Assembly (NCBI GenBank): GCA_012514255.1
Contig: JAAZAP010000072.1
Coordinates: forward strand, 1-22,849
DNA: 22,849 nt
Reading direction: 5' to 3'
Origin: Bacteroidales bacterium
Lineage (GTDB): Bacteria; Bacteroidota; Bacteroidia; Bacteroidales; VadinHA17
Below the pieces are notes generated by a model. That model was not told the DNA's origin. It saw only the letters and a list, made by a program, of their open reading frames with translations, and ran no database searches. A program made the position numbers and the translations under genes. Position 1 is the stretch's first letter. Each line of letters begins with the position of its first letter. This document shows, one piece after another, positions 7,084-15,872 of the stretch.

Positions 7084-9285
7084 TCACTTTGATCTGGTAA
7101 GGACAGCCTGTATGTAGGAGCGGGGAGGGCTTGCAAGCACTATCTTATCTGATCTGATCCTCTGAGTCCGGTCACTCCTCCTGATCTCATCAGGCATGTC
7201 AATCCTGGTCCGTGCAAAGATATCATCTGCATCCAGCATCGTTACGCTCATCATTTTGTATTGTGTTCCCAGGCGGGAGAGGTCAAACATCACCGTCTGT
7301 GCCGTGTCAGTTCGGTTCAGGGCGTGGATCACCAGGGTGTCTTTTGTCAGGCTGTAGACAGCCTGTCCCTGTATCATATCGTTCCTTTTGGCCTCGTAAT
7401 CCTCTATCACCAGCGGGTACCGGCCGGGACTCCTTGAGATAAGCTCATACAGCTTACCCGGTGCAGTGAGGTAGGCGCCTTCCTTTGGTGTCTCGATGAC
7501 TGCCTGCCCGTGAGTGTTGGCGAGGTTGTTATAGTTGACAAAGTCAACCATATTGCCCTGCCGTTGCCAGTGCATCAGGAACCCGGCTGCCCTGAGGCCG
7601 CAGTGCCAGGTGCCAAGGACCATTGCCCTCTTTATCTTCGTCTTATGCCCGTACAGGAAAGGTTCAGGAACCTCTTCCTTGGGATTGGGTGCCGAATAGG
7701 GGTGTACCTGCCACTCGGTATTGCAATACCTAATGTCAGTGCTGTTCCTGCTGTTGTATTCGTTCAACAGTGCTATCATGCCTTCCAGCCGGCCCTCACC
7801 ACCGTCGTCCCTGTCGGCAAAAAAATCTATATGTTTACCGGCTATCTCAAGCATTAGCGGCACACCCTCGCCGTAATCATAGGTGACCATACCGATCTTT
7901 ATAGTCGGATCAACAGCTTTCATGGCCTTTGAATACCGGACCACCTCATTGGCGTATTCTTCTGCATTGAGCCAGCGTGCAGTCTCGTTATCCATCTCCC
8001 AGTACCTGGCGCCGAAGGGTTTCTTAAAGCCATTTCTTACCCTCAGATCAGCCATGGGGTGAGTGCCTTCCTCAAGGTTGCAGTATGCCACCCAGTCAGC
8101 AGCATCCCTGATCCCCTGTTCCGCGTCGGCGAACTGAGGGAGGTCATAGTTTATATACTGCCAGGCGTTCTGTTTGCTGTTGAGGTATTTTCTCTTCTGC
8201 GGCAGACAGAGGTTGACACACATCATCATCTCAGCCCCGATCTCATTACAGAGCATGGCGAACTCCTCAGTGCCGAAGTCGTTGTCATTGAGACCACCCC
8301 AGAACCATGACGGCTGGGGTACCCTCGAGTCTTTTTCACCTATGGCATCCTTCCAGTTATAGAACGAAGCGAAGCATCCTCCGGGGAAGCGAATCAGCCC
8401 GGGATTGAGTTGCCTCATCACATCTAGTGTGGCCCTCTTCCATCCGTAGAAGTGATCATCAGGGATCAGGGAAAAGGCATCAGCCTCAACAACGGCCCCT
8501 GGTCCTATGAGGAGTGTGAAGGTAACCATACCGTCAGGCCGGGTATAAGGAATGTCATATTCGTATTTCTTAAACTCGTTGTTGAGTCTGACCCTTTTAC
8601 TGAAGAAAGGAGTGTCAGGATCCTCCCCGGTTGTCAGGCGAATTTCCACGGTATCATTACCCGAGACTGATCTGAGGTAGCCGCTGAAATGGCAACTTAT
8701 GTCCGTCTGGAAGAACTTACCGTCCTGTGCTATGCCACCCCATCCGTTGATTTCATTGTTCACTATGCGTACATACTGTTCACCATGGATGCCGTCCTTG
8801 TCGCGCAGCTCCATTTTGACGTCAATGTCGGGAGACTCAGTAACGAAATAGGTGAGGTCATCACTGATAATTGCCGGATTTCCGGGTTTACCAGGGGTAA
8901 CGTACCAGTTGTCATGGGCATACCCGCTGTGGTACCATGCCTCACCGCTCCAGTCATCTATGTACCTGCCTTCGGGGAGCAACAGACCAAACGAGTTTTT
9001 GGTTTTGCCGTTATAAGGTGGAATGGGTTCGAAGCTGCGGTTAAAGAACTTCTCTGCCATCATCGGCTGTATCTGGTAACCGAATCCTATCTCCACGAAG
9101 TGGCTGAACAGCAGCGGGCTGGAGGGTGTCTTCGCGGTGGTTTGCAGGGTGACCCGGTATATATGATCCGGTTCGGCAGGCTCATTGCACCCTCCTGCTA
9201 CAAGAAAGAGGAGCAGAACCACGCAAAGGATACATTTGCCACTGGTAAATAAATATTTACTATCAGTTATTTTCATCTCGTCCAC
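7084..9285 (-). CDS. GH51-type alpha-L-arabinofuranosidase, lipoprotein
   Basis: A 733-residue extracytoplasmic alpha-L-arabinofuranosidase, removing arabinofuranosyl side chains or arabinan ends. A lipoprotein signal (CVVLLLFLVAGGC, C33) is followed by an N-terminal beta region with a carbohydrate-binding-module-like insert (about 150-275). The TIM barrel begins at LNPGLIRFPGGCFASFYNWKDAIG (about 293-316), and a C-terminal beta domain ends the protein. Acid/base E434 is in YWEMDNE (commonly WEIGNE) and the likely nucleophile E524 is in CNTEWQ. The gene starts 3 bases after the esterase stop, so translation may be coupled. The ATG at 9276 (MKITDS) is an alternative start. Catalytic residues are placed by family motif, not structure. 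Confidence 0.92.
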   Translation of the reverse strand: MDEMKITDSKYLFTSGKCILCVVLLLFLVAGGCNEPAEPDHIYRVTLQTTAKTPSSPLLFSHFVEIGFGYQIQPMMAEKFFNRSFEPIPPYNGKTKNSFGLLLPEGRYIDDWSGEAWYHSGYAHDNWYVTPGKPGNPAIISDDLTYFVTESPDIDVKMELRDKDGIHGEQYVRIVNNEINGWGGIAQDGKFFQTDISCHFSGYLRSVSGNDTVEIRLTTGEDPDTPFFSKRVRLNNEFKKYEYDIPYTRPDGMVTFTLLIGPGAVVEADAFSLIPDDHFYGWKRATLDVMRQLNPGLIRFPGGCFASFYNWKDAIGEKDSRVPQPSWFWGGLNDNDFGTEEFAMLCNEIGAEMMMCVNLCLPQKRKYLNSKQNAWQYINYDLPQFADAEQGIRDAADWVAYCNLEEGTHPMADLRVRNGFKKPFGARYWEMDNETARWLNAEEYANEVVRYSKAMKAVDPTIKIGMVTYDYGEGVPLMLEIAGKHIDFFADRDDGGEGRLEGMIALLNEYNSRNSTDIRYCNTEWQVHPYSAPNPKEEVPEPFLYGHKTKIKRAMVLGTWHCGLRAAGFLMHWQRQGNMVDFVNYNNLANTHGQAVIETPKEGAYLTAPGKLYELISRSPGRYPLVIEDYEAKRNDMIQGQAVYSLTKDTLVIHALNRTDTAQTVMFDLSRLGTQYKMMSVTMLDADDIFARTRIDMPDEIRRSDRTQRIRSDKIVLASPPRSYIQAVLTRSK

Positions 9286-9288
9286 TTA

Positions 9289-10410
9289 TTAATGATTGTC
9301 GTTTAAGAACTCTTTCAGAACAGCCACATCCATCTCATGCCATCTTCCGGGGGAGACATGGAACAGTACCCTGTCCTCTGCCCCGGCAGCTGAATAGATC
9401 TCCCTGAGCTCGGTGACGGAAGGCTCAACGGTTTCATTGTATGAGGCCGAGTTGTTCGTCTCTGATGGGGTGTCAAGCTCACCATAGTGGAGCATGATGG
9501 GCCGGGGTGCATTCAGGCCTGTGAGGTCACTCCTGTCAAACCATCTCAGCACCCCGGGGATACCGTGGGCCGGGGCATTGTAGCACCGTGAGAAGATTAC
9601 GTTGAATGAGCCCAGAGAGCCGCTGGCAAAGATCTTGCTGACCCTGTCAGAGAAGACCGGGTAGAAGAGGGCAAGATCGCCCCCGTATGAGATGCCTGCA
9701 ACGGCGATCTCATCGAGGTGGTACTGGTTGCAGACCCAGTTCTCCCATGCTATCAGGTCTTCAATTGTTTTTCCTAAAAGCGATTCACCATGCAGGTTGA
9801 GGTGTGTCACCAGGGTGAAGTGTGAGTGCGCCACAGAATAGTCGAGCCGGTCAATGGGGAGTTGTACCGCTACATCACTCAAAGAGGTGAATCCTCTCAG
9901 GTTTGGGGCTATCACCAGGTAACCATCCTTTGCAAGCTCATAGGCGAACATGTGGTGGTAGTCGTCACTGAGCCCTATAACGTTTTCAACGGAACCGTGA
10001 CCCTGGATGGCCATGACGGCTCCCTTTATCTCGCCGTCGGGCTCCAGAAGGTAAGCGGGGATGGAGAGGTCAGGACTCACCTCCATGACGAGGGCACGGT
10101 AGGTGATGTTCTCAATCCTGAGGTTGCGTAACTGCCTGACATTTTTCATGCCCGGAGGTGTGTAGGAGAGCAGCTCGGCGAACTTCCTTCCGGCTTCCTC
10201 CTTCCAGAGGAGGTAATCGCCGTTATAGTTGCTGAAGGAGAGTCTCCGTTCAGGATTCTCGTACCTCACCTTCAGGTTCAGCTCATGGCTCCTGACCACG
10301 AAACTCTCCAGGGCGGGATTGCCGGTCACTGTTTTCTCACCGTCGCCGGCAGGATGACACCTGACAGACGCGATCAGAAAGAGTAATGCCAGCATCAGTA
10401 TGTTTTTCAT
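9289..10410 (-). CDS. secreted alpha/beta hydrolase (acetyl-esterase/Abhydrolase_7-like)
   Basis: A 373-residue alpha/beta hydrolase beginning at the ATG at 10410; a TTG two codons upstream is less likely. The signal peptide is MKNILMLALLFLIASVRC; the cysteine could be a weak lipobox, though Arg before Cys is atypical. An oxyanion-type strand end (MAIQGHGSVEN) is followed by the nucleophile elbow GISYGG (S241), the acid in HYGELDTP (D313) and His in SPGRWHEM (H358), a complete triad. The layout (HGIPGVLRWFD..DL..L.APRPIM) resembles Pfam Abhydrolase_7 and CE7 deacetylase-like proteins. First gene of the enzyme operon after the terminator at 10440-10484. It probably removes acyl groups from the arabinose-containing glycan; the substrate is inferred. 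Confidence 0.85.
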   Translation of the reverse strand: MKNILMLALLFLIASVRCHPAGDGEKTVTGNPALESFVVRSHELNLKVRYENPERRLSFSNYNGDYLLWKEEAGRKFAELLSYTPPGMKNVRQLRNLRIENITYRALVMEVSPDLSIPAYLLEPDGEIKGAVMAIQGHGSVENVIGLSDDYHHMFAYELAKDGYLVIAPNLRGFTSLSDVAVQLPIDRLDYSVAHSHFTLVTHLNLHGESLLGKTIEDLIAWENWVCNQYHLDEIAVAGISYGGDLALFYPVFSDRVSKIFASGSLGSFNVIFSRCYNAPAHGIPGVLRWFDRSDLTGLNAPRPIMLHYGELDTPSETNNSASYNETVEPSVTELREIYSAAGAEDRVLFHVSPGRWHEMDVAVLKEFLNDNH

Positions 10411-10439
10411 TCTCAAGAAGGATTAATTGTCAAGTTAAT

Positions 10440-10484
10440 AAAAAAGGAAGGGGCGGGGCTTGCCTGCCTTGTAACGCCCCTTCC
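10440..10484 (-). terminator. strong rho-independent terminator between susD and the esterase gene
   Basis: On the minus strand GGAAGGGGCG (plus 10475-10484) pairs perfectly with CGCCCCTTCC (plus 10446-10455) across a 19-base loop, followed by TTTTTTATTA. It starts 35 bases after the susD stop. It splits the PUL into a binding/import part and an enzyme part, either fully or as a partial terminator that lowers enzyme expression. Confidence 0.85.
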
Positions 10485-10518
10485 AGGTCATTGCTTCCGG
10501 ATCACCGGTCTGCATTTA

Positions 10519-12285
10519 TCAATATCCCGGATTTTGCTGCAGGGTCACCTTTTCCAGTTCATACTGGGGAATGGGTTGTAGATAATATTTCTCGGGCCAT
10601 GATCTCTGTTCGTATTCGAACAGGTTATAGACTTTGGTGTCTGAGAACTTATCCTTGACGATCCTGACCCCCACGAGAGGCTTATTAAAGGTCTCATGGG
10701 CTATCATCCACCTGCGGGCATCGTAGAAGTGGTGCCCTTCAAGACAGAGTTCCACTCTTCTTTCATGCCGGATAATCTCTCTGAGCTCGTCACCGCTGCC
10801 GCTTATCGGGGGCATGTCAACACGTGCCCTTACCTGGTTGATCCAGTGGATTGCAACATCAGGGTCTCCTGCCTCGAAGGAAGCCTCGGCATAGTTCAGC
10901 AGTATCTCCGCATAGCGAATGATGATCCATGGTATGCTTCGCGGAAACTGCTCCTTGTCGAGGTTATAATAGGGATCCATCGATTTCCTGTAGGAGTAGC
11001 CTGTTTCAGCCACGCCCCATCTCTTCGGGTTACCGATGCTGTTACGCCCGTATACCGTATAAGAGAGAGTGAATGAGGGATCGAAGGGATTGAGGTTATA
11101 GTTGTTTGACTCCTCGCAGATCCAGAACTGAACAAGCGAGTCCGAGATCCACGGGCTGCCGTCGAAGGTAATGCTTGCGTAGAACCGCGGGTCACGCTTC
11201 CTGAGCGGATCACCGTTGCCATCAACCTGGCCATTCTCACCGATACCGTACGGATCGGCAGCGTGAGCCGGATTTTCCCAGTCAAACATGGTGCCGTCAT
11301 CCCATTCAAAATCGTCAACAAGAGCCTGTCCGACCATTGTGGATGACCATCCACCGTTGTAGTCGTTCCCGTCAATACCTCCGCCGAGTCCTTCTGCAAC
11401 CTCAAAATAATCAAATAATCCGTCATTGTTAACCGCATCATTACCCCTTGAGAGGATGATCTCCCGGTTCTTGTTGGTAAGGAACATCTGTTTGAAATCG
11501 CCTTCCATCTCATACAGATCAAGGTCAATCACTGCCTTTGCGGCAGCGGCTGCCTGTTCCCATTTTGTTATGTCATTCGTTGGATTGAAGAGGGGAGAGG
11601 CGGCATAGAGCAGCATCCTTGACTTCATTGCCATGGCGGCGCCTTTGGTTATCCTTCCCCAATTGCTGTCATCGGGGTAGCTGAGCGGCAGTCGCTGGAT
11701 GGCATTATCGAGATCACTTATAACAAGCTCAACGGTCTGGTCAAAGGTGCTCCTTGTCCTGAGGAAGTCATCATTGAGACCGAAGGGTTCTGTGATAAGG
11801 ACTACGCCCCCATAGCGGGCAGCCAGATCCATATAGCTCCAGGCCCTCAGGGCGTAAATCTCACCGGTGAGTCTGTCTTTAATGGCTTCTTCCTCATCAT
11901 CTTCAGGAATATAGGTGTCAATCTTCTGAAGGAACTCGTTACATCCCTTGATAAATTCGTAATGATATCTCCAGACATCTATTCCTGTAGGAATGGAGGG
12001 GCCCATTATTCCTCCCCAGTAATCATATATACTGTGGTACCCGTATTTATGAGTTGCTTCGTCGGTGAAGCAACTCAGCTGGTATGACCTTATCCATTCA
12101 TACCAGCCCAGCTTAGGCAATACCTTGTACTGGTTATTGACATATACCTCGGCCAGGTTAAGATCCTGCCAGACCGATGCTTCAGAGAATTTATCAAGAG
12201 GTTGCTTGTCGAGTAATTCATCGCTGCAGGCAAAGAGGCTGAAGGATAGAATTATAGCCACTAGGATTTTATATATATTTCTCAT
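10519..12285 (-). CDS. SusD/RagB family outer-membrane glycan-binding lipoprotein
   Basis: A 588-residue SusD-type lipoprotein that caps the SusC channel and captures the oligosaccharide at the cell surface. The signal peptide ends with a lipobox (LSFSLFAC) followed by SDELLDKQPLDKFSEASVW, the usual SusD opening. The TPR-rich core shows DRLTGEIYALRAWSYMDLAARYGGVVLITEPF, and the C-terminal third has the conserved RYAEILLNYAEASFEAGDPDVAIHWINQVRARVDMPP and RRVELCLEGHHFYDARRW. Start chosen at the ATG at 12285, 20 bases after the SusC stop; an in-frame ATG at 12303 is possible. Close spacing shows cotranscription with SusC, and a terminator follows the stop. Confidence 0.96.
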   Translation of the reverse strand: MRNIYKILVAIILSFSLFACSDELLDKQPLDKFSEASVWQDLNLAEVYVNNQYKVLPKLGWYEWIRSYQLSCFTDEATHKYGYHSIYDYWGGIMGPSIPTGIDVWRYHYEFIKGCNEFLQKIDTYIPEDDEEEAIKDRLTGEIYALRAWSYMDLAARYGGVVLITEPFGLNDDFLRTRSTFDQTVELVISDLDNAIQRLPLSYPDDSNWGRITKGAAMAMKSRMLLYAASPLFNPTNDITKWEQAAAAAKAVIDLDLYEMEGDFKQMFLTNKNREIILSRGNDAVNNDGLFDYFEVAEGLGGGIDGNDYNGGWSSTMVGQALVDDFEWDDGTMFDWENPAHAADPYGIGENGQVDGNGDPLRKRDPRFYASITFDGSPWISDSLVQFWICEESNNYNLNPFDPSFTLSYTVYGRNSIGNPKRWGVAETGYSYRKSMDPYYNLDKEQFPRSIPWIIIRYAEILLNYAEASFEAGDPDVAIHWINQVRARVDMPPISGSGDELREIIRHERRVELCLEGHHFYDARRWMIAHETFNKPLVGVRIVKDKFSDTKVYNLFEYEQRSWPEKYYLQPIPQYELEKVTLQQNPGY

Positions 12286-12305
12286 GGTTTTAAAGTTTTG
12301 CATTA

Positions 12306-15300
12306 CTAGAAAGTAAGGTTAACTCCGAAGTTATAGATCCTTGTTGCGGGGTAGTAGACTCCCAGGTCATTAACCACTTCCGGGTCATAATGCTTGATTT
12401 TATCAATCAGTAACAGGTTGGAACCGCTCACGTAGAATCTTGCGCCTTTGAGGCCGACCACTGAGATAAGGTCAACGGGCAGGTTATAGCCGAGCTGCAG
12501 GTTCTTCAGTCTCAGGAAGGAGGCATCTCTCAGCCAGAAATCGGACTTGAGGGTGTTGTAGCTCTCGGCCCTGTGATAGAATGGCCTCGGAATAGTAGCA
12601 CTCTCAGCTGTCTCCGGTGTCCAGCGGTTATCATAAATCCAGAGCGGAAGGTTAATATCACCGTTCCTTTCGTTGGGATTGACATATGTCTTTGCCCCTG
12701 CCTGGCCCTGGAAGAGGATGCTCAGTTCAAATCCCCTGAACTCAAAATCGCTGTTCAGGCCGAAGATGATCTTCGGTATACATGAGTGGTATAGTCTTAT
12801 CTTGTCGTTATCATCAATGGCACCGTCTTTGTTGACGTCAATATACTTAATGTCTCCCACGCGTGCTCCCGGGCGTTTGACGGGTGTGGCATCAAACTCC
12901 TCCTGGGTATTGAAGATACCATCAGTCTGATACAGAAGCCACGAGTCTATCGGGTAACCTTCTCTTTTCTGGTAGTCGGGGACATTGGGCGATTCATCCA
13001 TATAGATGATTTTGTTGCTGGTAAAGGCTATGTTACCGGAGAGGTTATACCTCAAATTGCTGACGCTGTTCCTGTGTGACAGCATCAGTTCAACACCCTG
13101 GTTCTGTGCTTTCCCGATGTTTTCATCAGGAAGGGTCATCCCGGCATAGGTGGGCACCGAGGCGTTCCGTGTGGCAAGGATGTTGCTTCGCCTTGAAAGG
13201 AAGTACTCTGCTTCAAAGCCAAGCAGCCCGTTCCAAAGAGTTCCCTCCAGTCCTATGTTCCATGTGTTGGCAACTTCCCACGTAATATTGGGGTTGGGTG
13301 TCCCGGTGAAATAGAGCGTAGAGACCACCGATGGATCACTGCCGAAGACATATGAGTCAGAAGTGCTCTGGAGAGAGGCTGAAGATAGGTACTGGTAGTC
13401 GCCTACATTGTCGCTTCCCATCTGCCCGAATGAAGCTCTTGCCTTAAGGAAGTCAACGTTGGTGAACCTGTCCTTGATAAAGGATTCCTCGGATAACCTC
13501 CACCCAATGGAGATGCCAGGGAAGAGTCCGACACGTTTTTCAGGAGGGAATTTCAGCGATTCATCTCTGCGAAGCGTGAAATCAATGAGGTACTTTTCGG
13601 CGTAGTTATAACCAAACCTTCCGAAGATATTACGGTAGGCGAACTCATATCCTGATCCTTCATTTTGCTGTGTGTTGGCATCGCCGGCAAACTGATACGG
13701 GATCTGGTCTGAGAGGAAGGTATTACGGGTGGCATTGATCCATTCATAGAGGATGGAGTACTGTTCATACGCAACGAAGGTATTGATGTTATGCCTGCTG
13801 AAGCTTCTTTCATAACCCAGCTTGGCACTCAGGGTGGTGCTGTATGAGTTGTAGAAATAGTCATTCAGGCTTCTGCTCATCACCGGGTTCACATTCAGGT
13901 TGACGTACTCGCCGGTGGAGTTGTCCCAGGCATACATGTCATAACTCTTTGCAAATTCCTTGGTCCTTACGTTTACAAAGTCATACGCGGCTGTACCCTC
14001 AAGGAAGAGTCCCTGAGTGATGAAGGGCAGATCCCACCTGGCTGTGGCCTGTGAGTTAACCGTTCCGGTCCTGTCATCCTTCTGCCCTGCCTTGCCCCTG
14101 ATCATCTCAACGAGGTTGACGTTATAGATGGGAGCAGGCAGCCCGTTGGCATAGAAGATAGGCTCTGTTGGCCTGTTGCCGAGCATCCACTCAAAGAAGC
14201 CTATATTGGTGTAACCCACATTGACGTTGTAAACCGAATTGGAACCGATAGCCCTTGTTACATCATCCCTTCTTGCGGAGAGATTGACGGAGAGCTTTAG
14301 GTTCTCGGTGATTACGGCGTCAAGGTTGGAGCGTACATTATAAGAGTTGTAGTCATCTATACCCTCTTTGAAGTATGAGTCCTGATAGAGGTATCTGCTG
14401 GATATATAATACTTCACGATGTTATTACCTCCGCGGATCGAAAAGGTATGGGATGACTGCGGGGCCACTTTCTGGAGGATATAGTCTTCAATGTTATAGT
14501 TCGGGTAGAGGTTGGGGTCTGCACCCTGGCGGAATTTTTCTATCTCTTCTGCGGAGTAGATGAATCCACTTCTCTGGGCCTCGGTATAGTACTGTGCAAA
14601 CTGCCATGACCTGGCCATTTCCGGTACCCGTGTAGGCTGTGTCAGGCCGAAATCGCCAGTATATTCAAGAGTTGGTTTGCCGTCGCGGCCCCGTTTGGTG
14701 GTGACGAGGATAACACCGTTGGCAGCACGTGATCCATAGATGGCTGCCGAGGCATCCTTCAGTACGGAGATGCTCTCGATGTCATTGGGATTCAGTCGCT
14801 CAAACCCGCTGCGGTTAGCAATTCCGTCAATAATTATGAGCGGGTTGTTACCTGACTGCCACGAGCTTTTCCCGCGGATGTTTATCTGGAGATTTTCTTC
14901 GCCCGGACTGGCACTACGGGTATTCACTATCACGCCCGGCATGCGCCCTATCATCGTTGAGGAGAGGGTGGTGGCAGGCGTTCTGGCCAGGTCTTCGCCC
15001 TGGACGGCAGCCACTGACCCGGTCAGAGTCGCTTTTTTCTGTGTGCCATAGCCGATGGCAATAACAGCGTCAATACCTATTACATCTTCTGACAGCACAA
15101 TATCTATTCGCTTCTGTGCCCCGACATGTACCTCCTGTGTCTGCATACCCACGAAGGAAAAGACTAGCACTGCCCCTGCAGGCATCTCTGCAAAGGCATA
15201 CCGCCCTTCAGCATCGGTCACCGTGCCTTGCAGGGTACCTTTTACCACAATTGTTGCACCTGGGATGGGCTGCCCGGTGACGTCAGTAACCACTCCCGAG

Positions 15301-15716
15301 ACGGCAGGTTCCTGCTGCATATACTTCTTCCCCGACCCGGGTGATATGGAGGGGGGGATCTTCAACAGGATGTTCCGGTCATAGATTTCGTACGTGACCG
15401 GCTCACCAGTGAACAGTTCATTCAGGATTTCATCAATCTGTTTATCCTCAAAATTGACTGATACCAACCTGCTGTCATTGAAATAATCGCGGTTGTAGAA
15501 GAACACAAATTCCGACTGCTCCTCAAATGCATCGAATACCTCCGAAAGCGTAGCGTCATCAAGCTTCAGGCTGAGCCTGGCATTCTGTGAGTAAACGCTG
15601 GCGGCATTGGCTGTAAGGATGGAGCATATAAGAAGGAGAAGAGAGAAGCGCATAGTAAGAAACAGTTTTTTATTGCAGGGAAGGAGTTTCCCGGCTGCAT
15701 TAAGTAAATTTTTCAT
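12306..15716 (-). CDS. SusC/RagA TonB-linked outer-membrane transporter with N-terminal STN domain
   Basis: A 1136-residue TonB-dependent oligosaccharide transporter. Order of parts: signal peptide (LLLLICSILTANAAS); STN signalling domain at about 46-112 (LSLKLDDATLSEVFDAFEEQSEFVFFYNRDYF); CarboxypepD-regulatory-like domain at about 138-212 (VSGVVTDVTGQPIPGATIVVKGT); plug at about 220-340 ending in IYGSRAANGVILVTTKRG; then a 22-strand barrel finishing in ...RIYNFGVNLTF with terminal Phe. The STN domain is the part that contacts FecR-type anti-sigma factors, which fits the FecR gene 156 bases upstream. Length is typical for STN-bearing SusC proteins. The leader carries an 11-bp stem structure at 15780-15811. 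Confidence 0.97.
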   Translation of the reverse strand: MKNLLNAAGKLLPCNKKLFLTMRFSLLLLICSILTANAASVYSQNARLSLKLDDATLSEVFDAFEEQSEFVFFYNRDYFNDSRLVSVNFEDKQIDEILNELFTGEPVTYEIYDRNILLKIPPSISPGSGKKYMQQEPAVSGVVTDVTGQPIPGATIVVKGTLQGTVTDAEGRYAFAEMPAGAVLVFSFVGMQTQEVHVGAQKRIDIVLSEDVIGIDAVIAIGYGTQKKATLTGSVAAVQGEDLARTPATTLSSTMIGRMPGVIVNTRSASPGEENLQINIRGKSSWQSGNNPLIIIDGIANRSGFERLNPNDIESISVLKDASAAIYGSRAANGVILVTTKRGRDGKPTLEYTGDFGLTQPTRVPEMARSWQFAQYYTEAQRSGFIYSAEEIEKFRQGADPNLYPNYNIEDYILQKVAPQSSHTFSIRGGNNIVKYYISSRYLYQDSYFKEGIDDYNSYNVRSNLDAVITENLKLSVNLSARRDDVTRAIGSNSVYNVNVGYTNIGFFEWMLGNRPTEPIFYANGLPAPIYNVNLVEMIRGKAGQKDDRTGTVNSQATARWDLPFITQGLFLEGTAAYDFVNVRTKEFAKSYDMYAWDNSTGEYVNLNVNPVMSRSLNDYFYNSYSTTLSAKLGYERSFSRHNINTFVAYEQYSILYEWINATRNTFLSDQIPYQFAGDANTQQNEGSGYEFAYRNIFGRFGYNYAEKYLIDFTLRRDESLKFPPEKRVGLFPGISIGWRLSEESFIKDRFTNVDFLKARASFGQMGSDNVGDYQYLSSASLQSTSDSYVFGSDPSVVSTLYFTGTPNPNITWEVANTWNIGLEGTLWNGLLGFEAEYFLSRRSNILATRNASVPTYAGMTLPDENIGKAQNQGVELMLSHRNSVSNLRYNLSGNIAFTSNKIIYMDESPNVPDYQKREGYPIDSWLLYQTDGIFNTQEEFDATPVKRPGARVGDIKYIDVNKDGAIDDNDKIRLYHSCIPKIIFGLNSDFEFRGFELSILFQGQAGAKTYVNPNERNGDINLPLWIYDNRWTPETAESATIPRPFYHRAESYNTLKSDFWLRDASFLRLKNLQLGYNLPVDLISVVGLKGARFYVSGSNLLLIDKIKHYDPEVVNDLGVYYPATRIYNFGVNLTF

Positions 15717-15779
15717 ACATTTACATGATTTTGATGAATACTTCTTTTAGCTGGTTTTCCGGCTGGGGAAGAGATTCGT

Positions 15780-15817
15780 GAAGAGGGAAAGCCACCACAG
15801 TTTCCCTCTTCTTTTTT
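15780..15817 (+). terminator. terminator-like hairpin with T6 tail on the strand opposite the PUL
   Basis: GAAGAGGGAAA (15780-15790) pairs perfectly with TTTCCCTCTTC (15801-15811) over a 10-base loop and is followed by TTTTTTG (15812-15818). Read on the plus strand this is a textbook intrinsic terminator, but no plus-strand gene precedes it. On the minus strand the same stem lies in the fecR-susC gap with an A-tract before it and no U-tract after it, so there it would act only as a leader hairpin. Confidence 0.65.
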
Positions 15818-15872
15818 GCCTTTCCCCCCGGATAGGGTTACACGTTCATTCATGTTTCATAGGCATCAGTTT

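Noticed and set aside
8689..9252. 187-codon plus-strand frame antisense to the GH51 gene
   Set aside because: A shadow of the strongly supported GH51 coding frame; no independent motifs.
10896..11528. 210-codon minus-strand frame inside susD
   Set aside because: Alternative frame of the SusD gene, Ser/Thr/Arg-rich composition typical of a shifted frame.
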